Assembly (NCBI GenBank): GCA_043775055.1
Contig: JAYVSU010000128.1
Coordinates: 1-25,240, forward strand
Reading direction: 5' to 3'
Source: Aalborgiella sp043775055
GTDB lineage: Bacteria > Pseudomonadota > Gammaproteobacteria > Burkholderiales > Burkholderiaceae_C
Length of the DNA stretch: 25,240 nt
Part shown: one piece after another, positions 21,189 to 25,240 of the stretch
Layout: each line of letters starts with the position of its first letter
How positions within the stretch are numbered: the first letter of the stretch is position 1
Notes under the pieces: model-generated
What the model was told of the DNA's origin: nothing
What the model saw: the letters and a program-made list of their open reading frames with translations, nothing else
Databases searched by the model: none
Translations under genes and position numbers: made by a program

Positions 21189-22886
21189 ATGAGCGATTCA
21201 ATGGATATTTCTGCATCACGTCCTTGGTTGTCAGCGTATCCAGCGGGCGTAGCGGCTGATATTGATGTGACTCAATACAACTCGCTGGTCGAGTTGATGC
21301 AAGAAAGCTTTAAAAAAAATGCGAGTAAAACAGCCTATAGTTTCATGGGCAAAGAGCTTACTTATGCGCAGACGGACAGCCTGAGTGCGGCATTTGCCAT
21401 CTACTTACAAAGCTTAGGGCTTAAGCAGGACGACAGAGTCGCCATCATGATGCCCAATGTGCCGCAATACCCGGTGGCTGTGGCAGCTATTTTGCGCGCT
21501 GGTATGGTGGTGGTGAATGTGAATCCGCTCTACACCCCGCGTGAGCTAGAGCATCAGCTCAAAGACTCCGGCGCAAAAGCGATTGTCATCATTGAAAATT
21601 TTGCTTACACGCTAGAGCAATGCATATCTGCAACCCCGGTGAAGCATGTGGTGCTTTGCGCGATGGGCGACCAACTGGGTTTGCTCAAAGGTGCATTGGT
21701 GAATTATGTGGTGCGGCATGTCAAAAAGATGGTGCCAACTTACAGCTTGCCGGGTGCTGTTCGATTCAATGACGCTGTGGCGCAAGGTACACGCGGTACC
21801 TTACAAAAACCAACGATCAAAGCTTCGGAAGCTGCAGTGTTGCAATACACGGGCGGCACAACAGGCGTCAGCAAAGGCGCTGTGTTGCTGCACAGCAACG
21901 TGATTGCTAACGTCTTGCAATCAGAGGCTTGGAATGCGCCTGTGATGGCTAAGGTACCGGATAACGAGCAATCAACCTCTGTTTGTGCGTTACCGCTGTA
22001 TCATATTTTTGCTTTTACGGTGGGCATGATGTTGTCCATGCGTACCGGTGGCAAGTTGATTTTGATTCCTAATCCACGCGACATTCCTGGTGTACTCAAA
22101 GAACTTTCCAAACACACCATTCATAGCTTCCCAGCGGTAAACACCTTATTCAATGGTTTGGCGAATCATCCCGACTTTAATACGGTGGACTGGTCGCACC
22201 TGAAGGTGTCTGTGGGTGGTGGCATGGCTGTGCAAAGTGCTGTGGCCAAGTTGTGGTTAGAGAAAACCGGTTGTGCGATTTGCGAAGGTTATGGCTTGTC
22301 TGAGACGTCGCCGTCGGTCAGTTGCAACCCTGTGACAAGTACAGGTTTTACTGGAACGATCGGTGTGCCGTTACCAAATACGTGGATGAAATTATTGGAT
22401 GACGATGGCCATGAGGTGCCTTTAGGCCAGCCAGGCGAAATCGCCATCAAAGGCCCACAAGTGATGGCAGGCTATTGGCAGCGACCCGATGAAACTGCAA
22501 AAGTCATGACCACTGACGGCTACTTTAAGTCGGGTGATATTGGTGTAATGGATGCAAACGGCTATTTCAAAATCGTTGACCGCAAAAAAGACATGATTTT
22601 GGTCAGCGGCTTCAATGTTTACCCGAACGAAATTGAAGATGTTGTCTCAGGTTTGGAGGGTGTGATGGAATGCGCTGCCGTTGGCGTGGTGGACGACAAG
22701 TCTGGCGAAGCTGTCAAACTGGTGATTGTCAAAAAGAACGAATCTTTGACTGAAGCGGACGTACGCGCATATTGCAAGAACAATTTAACAGGTTACAAAC
22801 AACCCAAAGTGATCGAGTTTAGGATAGATTTACCCAAAACACCCGTTGGCAAAATACTGCGTCGTGAACTGCGCGATAAAAAATAA
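21189..22886 (+). CDS. fadD: Long-chain fatty acid-CoA ligase
   Basis: A 565-residue AMP-forming acyl-CoA synthetase, the usual length for FadD. Motifs: the P-loop-like YTGGTTGVSKGAVLLHSN (about 219-236), CEGYGLSETSPSVSCNP, GYFKSGDIGVMDANGYFKI, then DRKKDMILVSGFNVYPNEIE and the C-terminal catalytic Lys in PKTPVGKILRRELR. It activates medium/long-chain fatty acids with ATP and CoA at the inner membrane for beta-oxidation or lipid synthesis. GGAG lies about eight bases before the ATG. It may be co-transcribed with pnt. The chain-length preference cannot be read from sequence. Confidence 0.93.
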   Translation: MSDSMDISASRPWLSAYPAGVAADIDVTQYNSLVELMQESFKKNASKTAYSFMGKELTYAQTDSLSAAFAIYLQSLGLKQDDRVAIMMPNVPQYPVAVAAILRAGMVVVNVNPLYTPRELEHQLKDSGAKAIVIIENFAYTLEQCISATPVKHVVLCAMGDQLGLLKGALVNYVVRHVKKMVPTYSLPGAVRFNDAVAQGTRGTLQKPTIKASEAAVLQYTGGTTGVSKGAVLLHSNVIANVLQSEAWNAPVMAKVPDNEQSTSVCALPLYHIFAFTVGMMLSMRTGGKLILIPNPRDIPGVLKELSKHTIHSFPAVNTLFNGLANHPDFNTVDWSHLKVSVGGGMAVQSAVAKLWLEKTGCAICEGYGLSETSPSVSCNPVTSTGFTGTIGVPLPNTWMKLLDDDGHEVPLGQPGEIAIKGPQVMAGYWQRPDETAKVMTTDGYFKSGDIGVMDANGYFKIVDRKKDMILVSGFNVYPNEIEDVVSGLEGVMECAAVGVVDDKSGEAVKLVIVKKNESLTEADVRAYCKNNLTGYKQPKVIEFRIDLPKTPVGKILRRELRDKK

Positions 22887-22937
22887 GTCGGCAAGGCAAG
22901 GTTGACCCATCAATAAAGTAACGCAGGTACATTTGTT

Positions 22938-23822
22938 TTGACAGTCCGTATACCGCCCATCCAGTGTTTGTTGACCTTTGAGGCGCTCGCACGTCTGCGT
23001 AGTGTGACGCAGACGGCGGAGGAGTTATGTGTCACGCCCAGCGCAGTTAGCCACCGCGTCAAGCAATTAGAGCAAATCATTGGTAGCCGCTTATTTGGAC
23101 GCAGTGATTTTTCGTTAACGATAGAAGGCAGCGAGTACCTAGCGCATGTGCGCGAGGGTTTGGCTATCCTGCAAAAGGTACCCGGTAAAGCGCCTGCACT
23201 GGGGCGGCGCAAGCTACGTTTGGCTGTCACGCCCACGTTTGCGCGTACGATTTTGTTGCCTCGTTTGAATCAATTCACCGAAGCCTATCCGGATATCGAT
23301 GTCACGATCCAGGTATCTATCCCTTTGTTGGATGTTGTGGCAGAAGACGCTGATTTGATCATTCGTTTTGGTACCGGTCGATATTCAGATCTCGAACATG
23401 TGTGCATCATGAAGGATGAAATCACCCCTTTAGCTTCACCTTTGTATGTGCGTGATCACGGACCCTTTGAAACTTTAGACGACTTTCGTACTGCCAACCT
23501 TCTGAGAAGTCCGTTAGAGCCTTGGCGAACTTGGTTTTCTGCCGTAAATTTGGATTGGCCAGAGCCGATTGATGGCTCTCAGTTCAACGACATCGGGCTT
23601 CTTTGCGATGCAGCGGCCACTGGCATGGGCGTGGCCTTAGTACGTTTGAAGTTGGCGGCTCCTTGGATCGATCAGGGCACTTTGGTGCGGCTTGGCAGCA
23701 GTGCAGAGTTTGTTAAAAATACGAACAGTCCCCACGCCCATTACCTGTGTTGGCGTACCGGTGTCATGGAGCGTTGGGAATGCGCCGCATTCGCAGATTG
23801 GCTCAAAAATAGTCTAATTTAA
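22938..23822 (+). CDS. LysR-family transcriptional regulator, GcvA-like
   Basis: A 294-residue LysR regulator beginning with TTG at 22938: an in-frame TAA at 22914 leaves this the only plausible start, with AGGT nine to ten bases upstream. The DNA-binding part reads IQCLLTFEALARLRSVTQTA then CVTPSAVSHRVKQLEQ, like GcvA and related regulators. The effector domain includes DLIIRFGTGRYSDLEHVCI and ends WLKNSLI. The glcD gene follows 163 bp downstream in the same direction, so it could be its target; the evidence is only proximity. Confidence 0.9.
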   Translation: MTVRIPPIQCLLTFEALARLRSVTQTAEELCVTPSAVSHRVKQLEQIIGSRLFGRSDFSLTIEGSEYLAHVREGLAILQKVPGKAPALGRRKLRLAVTPTFARTILLPRLNQFTEAYPDIDVTIQVSIPLLDVVAEDADLIIRFGTGRYSDLEHVCIMKDEITPLASPLYVRDHGPFETLDDFRTANLLRSPLEPWRTWFSAVNLDWPEPIDGSQFNDIGLLCDAAATGMGVALVRLKLAAPWIDQGTLVRLGSSAEFVKNTNSPHAHYLCWRTGVMERWECAAFADWLKNSLI

Positions 23823-23841
23823 CCATTTAATGGTTATTTTT
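23821..23841 (+). terminator. Terminator-like hairpin after the LysR gene
   Basis: AACCATT-T-AATGGTT is a perfect inverted repeat that begins inside the stop codon and is followed by ATTTTT. The stem is short and AT-rich, so the strength is uncertain. Confidence 0.5.
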
Positions 23842-23845
23842 GCGT

Positions 23846-23890
23846 GTAGCCGGCGTATTTATTCAATAGTTAGCTGCTAATAATATAGCA
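23846..23890 (+). repeat. Dispersed AT-rich repeat, copy 4
   Basis: GTAGCCGGCGTATTTATT followed by AGTTAGCTGCTAATAATATA and GCA. It shares the GTAGCCGGCG box with the copy at 18048 and the TATTTATT stretch with that at 16114, all in the same orientation. It lies between the LysR terminator hairpin and the glcD promoter region. Confidence 0.6.
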
Positions 23891-23937
23891 AGCTAGGGTG
23901 AATTAGATTTCACGCAAGCCTGCAATTTTTGTCAAAC

Positions 23938-23956
23938 AACAAACCACCGGTTTGTT
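23938..23956. promoter_or_regulatory. Inverted repeat in the glcD promoter region
   Basis: AACAAACC-ACC-GGTTTGTT is a perfect 8-bp dyad, 29 bp before the glcD start and next to TTGTCA (23929-23934), a possible -35 box. A regulator bound here would cover the promoter. Neither a clean GntR nor a LysR pattern is evident, so the binding protein is unknown. Confidence 0.5.
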
Positions 23957-23985
23957 ATACAGTATGAGTGACAAGGAATGATTAA

Positions 23986-25240
23986 ATGAGCCAGACTGTT
24001 CTCGAATCCCCATCACGTACCGTCCCTGCCAGCGCTTCTGTTGCTGTTGACAAAGCATCACAGCAAAGAACGGTGGTGCAAACATTACTGCGCGTGGTGC
24101 CCAAGCATGCGTTGCTGTGGCATGCTGAAGACACCACACCGTTTGAATGCGATGGTTTGACAGCGTATCGCCAGCGCCCAATGGTCGTCGCACTGCCCGA
24201 AACTTATGAACAAGTGCAGGGTATTCTGAAGGCTTGTCATGAGATGAAGATCCCCGTGGTTGCTCGTGGCGCTGGCACAGGGCTCAGCGGTGGCGCGATG
24301 CCCCATGCCCATGGCGTTACGCTATCGATGGCCAAATTTAACAGCATTCTCCACATCGACCCACTGAGCCGGACGGCTTTGGTGCAAGGCGGTGTTCGGA
24401 ATTTGGCGATTTCAGAAGCAGCTGCGAAGCATGGCTTGTACTATGCCCCCGATCCTTCCAGTCAAATTGCTTGCACCATTGGCGGCAATGTGGCTGAAAA
24501 TTCTGGCGGCGTGCATTGCTTGAAATACGGTTTGACCGTTCACAATGTGCTCAAAGTCAAAGGTTTCACAATCGAAGGTGAAGAGCTGGAATTTGGTAGC
24601 GACGCGTTGGATGCCCCTGGCTACGACTTGCTGAGCCTGATTATTGGTAGCGAAGGCATGTTGGCTGTGACCACAGAAGTAACAGTCAAGCTCATTCCAA
24701 AACCGCAATTGGCGCGATGCATCATGGCGAGCTTTGATGATATTCGCAAGGCGGGCAATGCGGTGGCAGCGGTGATAGCTGCAGGCATCATCCCAGCAGG
24801 CTTAGAGATGATGGATAAACCCATGACGGCGGCCGTTGAGGATTATGTACACGCAGGCTACGACTTGACTGCTGAGGCGATTTTGCTCTGCGAAAGCGAT
24901 GGCACTGTTGAAGAAGTTGAAGAAGAAATTGGCCGCATGACACATGTGCTGCGTGAGAGTGGAGCCAGCGCGATTGCAATCAGCCAAAACGAAGCGGAAC
25001 GATTGAAGTTTTGGAGTGGGCGCAAAAACGCTTTTCCTGCCTCTGGCCGTATCAGTCCTGACTACATGTGCATGGACTCCACCATCCCCCGCAAACGCTT
25101 GGCAGACATTTTGCTGGCTATCGCAGAGATGGAGAAGAAGTACCAGTTGCGATGCGCCAACGTTTTTCATGCAGGTGACGGCAATTTGCACCCCCTGATT
25201 TTGTTTGATGCGAACGACGCGGATCAGCTGCACCGTTGTG
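23986..25240 (+). CDS. glcD: Glycolate oxidase FAD-binding subunit GlcD (3' end cut by window edge)
   Basis: Open from ATG 23986 to the window end, 418 codons without a stop, of a usual about 490-500. AAGGAA lies about eight bases upstream. It is a FAD_binding_4 / FAD-linked oxidase: PVVARGAGTGLSGGAMPHAH is the FAD pyrophosphate loop, followed by DPSSQIACTIGGNVAENSGG and LIIGSEGMLAVTTEVTVKL. NVFHAGDGNLHPLILFD near the end is the active-site His region. With GlcE and GlcF, expected downstream, it oxidises glycolate (or D-lactate) to glyoxylate at the inner membrane. D-2-hydroxyacid dehydrogenases of the same fold are the alternative. Confidence 0.93.
   Translation, partial: MSQTVLESPSRTVPASASVAVDKASQQRTVVQTLLRVVPKHALLWHAEDTTPFECDGLTAYRQRPMVVALPETYEQVQGILKACHEMKIPVVARGAGTGLSGGAMPHAHGVTLSMAKFNSILHIDPLSRTALVQGGVRNLAISEAAAKHGLYYAPDPSSQIACTIGGNVAENSGGVHCLKYGLTVHNVLKVKGFTIEGEELEFGSDALDAPGYDLLSLIIGSEGMLAVTTEVTVKLIPKPQLARCIMASFDDIRKAGNAVAAVIAAGIIPAGLEMMDKPMTAAVEDYVHAGYDLTAEAILLCESDGTVEEVEEEIGRMTHVLRESGASAIAISQNEAERLKFWSGRKNAFPASGRISPDYMCMDSTIPRKRLADILLAIAEMEKKYQLRCANVFHAGDGNLHPLILFDANDADQLHRC

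Noticed and set aside
23964..23990. Two tiny frames just before glcD (start codons at 23964 and 23978)
   Set aside because: They encode five and three residues; overlap with the ribosome site is suggestive of nothing beyond chance.

Overview
The window looks like chromosomal DNA of a moderate-GC (slightly above 50% by eye) betaproteobacterium, most likely a comamonad (order Burkholderiales). The pointers are the gene set: tricarballylate genes tcuR-tcuA-tcuB with a Bug-family binding protein, a three-subunit PntAA/PntAB/PntB transhydrogenase, a TonB-ExbB-ExbD-ExbD cluster, and short AT-rich GCTAT...ATAGC dispersed repeats of a kind familiar from comamonad genomes. No rRNA, tRNA, CRISPR array, insertion sequence or phage gene was seen. 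Coding is dense; no gene-free stretch exceeds 300 bp (the longest are about 252 bp at 2477-2728 and 241 bp at 18015-18255).

Layout. 1-2476 (minus): a DUF4178 zinc-ribbon protein cut by the window edge, preceded by an SPFH/SHOCT protein, probably a membrane-stress pair. 2729-5256 (plus): rubrerythrin, rubredoxin (short, 54 aa), an FAD rubredoxin reductase, then a glutaredoxin-fold protein with no cysteine; together an NAD(P)H-driven peroxide-reducing chain. A perfect 15-bp hairpin closes this block. 5335-6721 (minus): a Spy/CpxP-like Met/His-rich periplasmic protein and a small outer-membrane-type protein. 6759-8024 (plus): a YbfB/YjiJ-type MFS permease, divergent from the outer-membrane protein.

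8208-11286 (plus): a TonB-like protein whose C-terminus is not the usual TonB domain, then ExbB and two ExbD proteins. 11314-12513 (minus): mnmA. 12532-18014 (plus): tcuR, tcuA, tcuB (overlapping), an SDR-like protein lacking the usual catalytic Ser and Tyr, and a Tat-exported Bug solute-binding protein. The SDR-Bug pair lies between two same-orientation copies of the dispersed repeat.

18256-22886 (plus): pntAA-pntAB-pntB, then a long-chain acyl-CoA ligase. 22938-23822: a GcvA-like LysR regulator with a TTG start and a terminator-like hairpin. 23986 to the end: glcD (glycolate oxidase FAD subunit), truncated by the window.

Most genes are recognisable housekeeping or carbon-use functions. The less ordinary points are the TonB-like protein with a novel end domain, the cysteine-free glutaredoxin next to the rubrerythrin chain, the SDR without catalytic residues, an extra linker inside the rubredoxin reductase, and the small repeat family, one copy of which appears to form the 3' end of tcuA.
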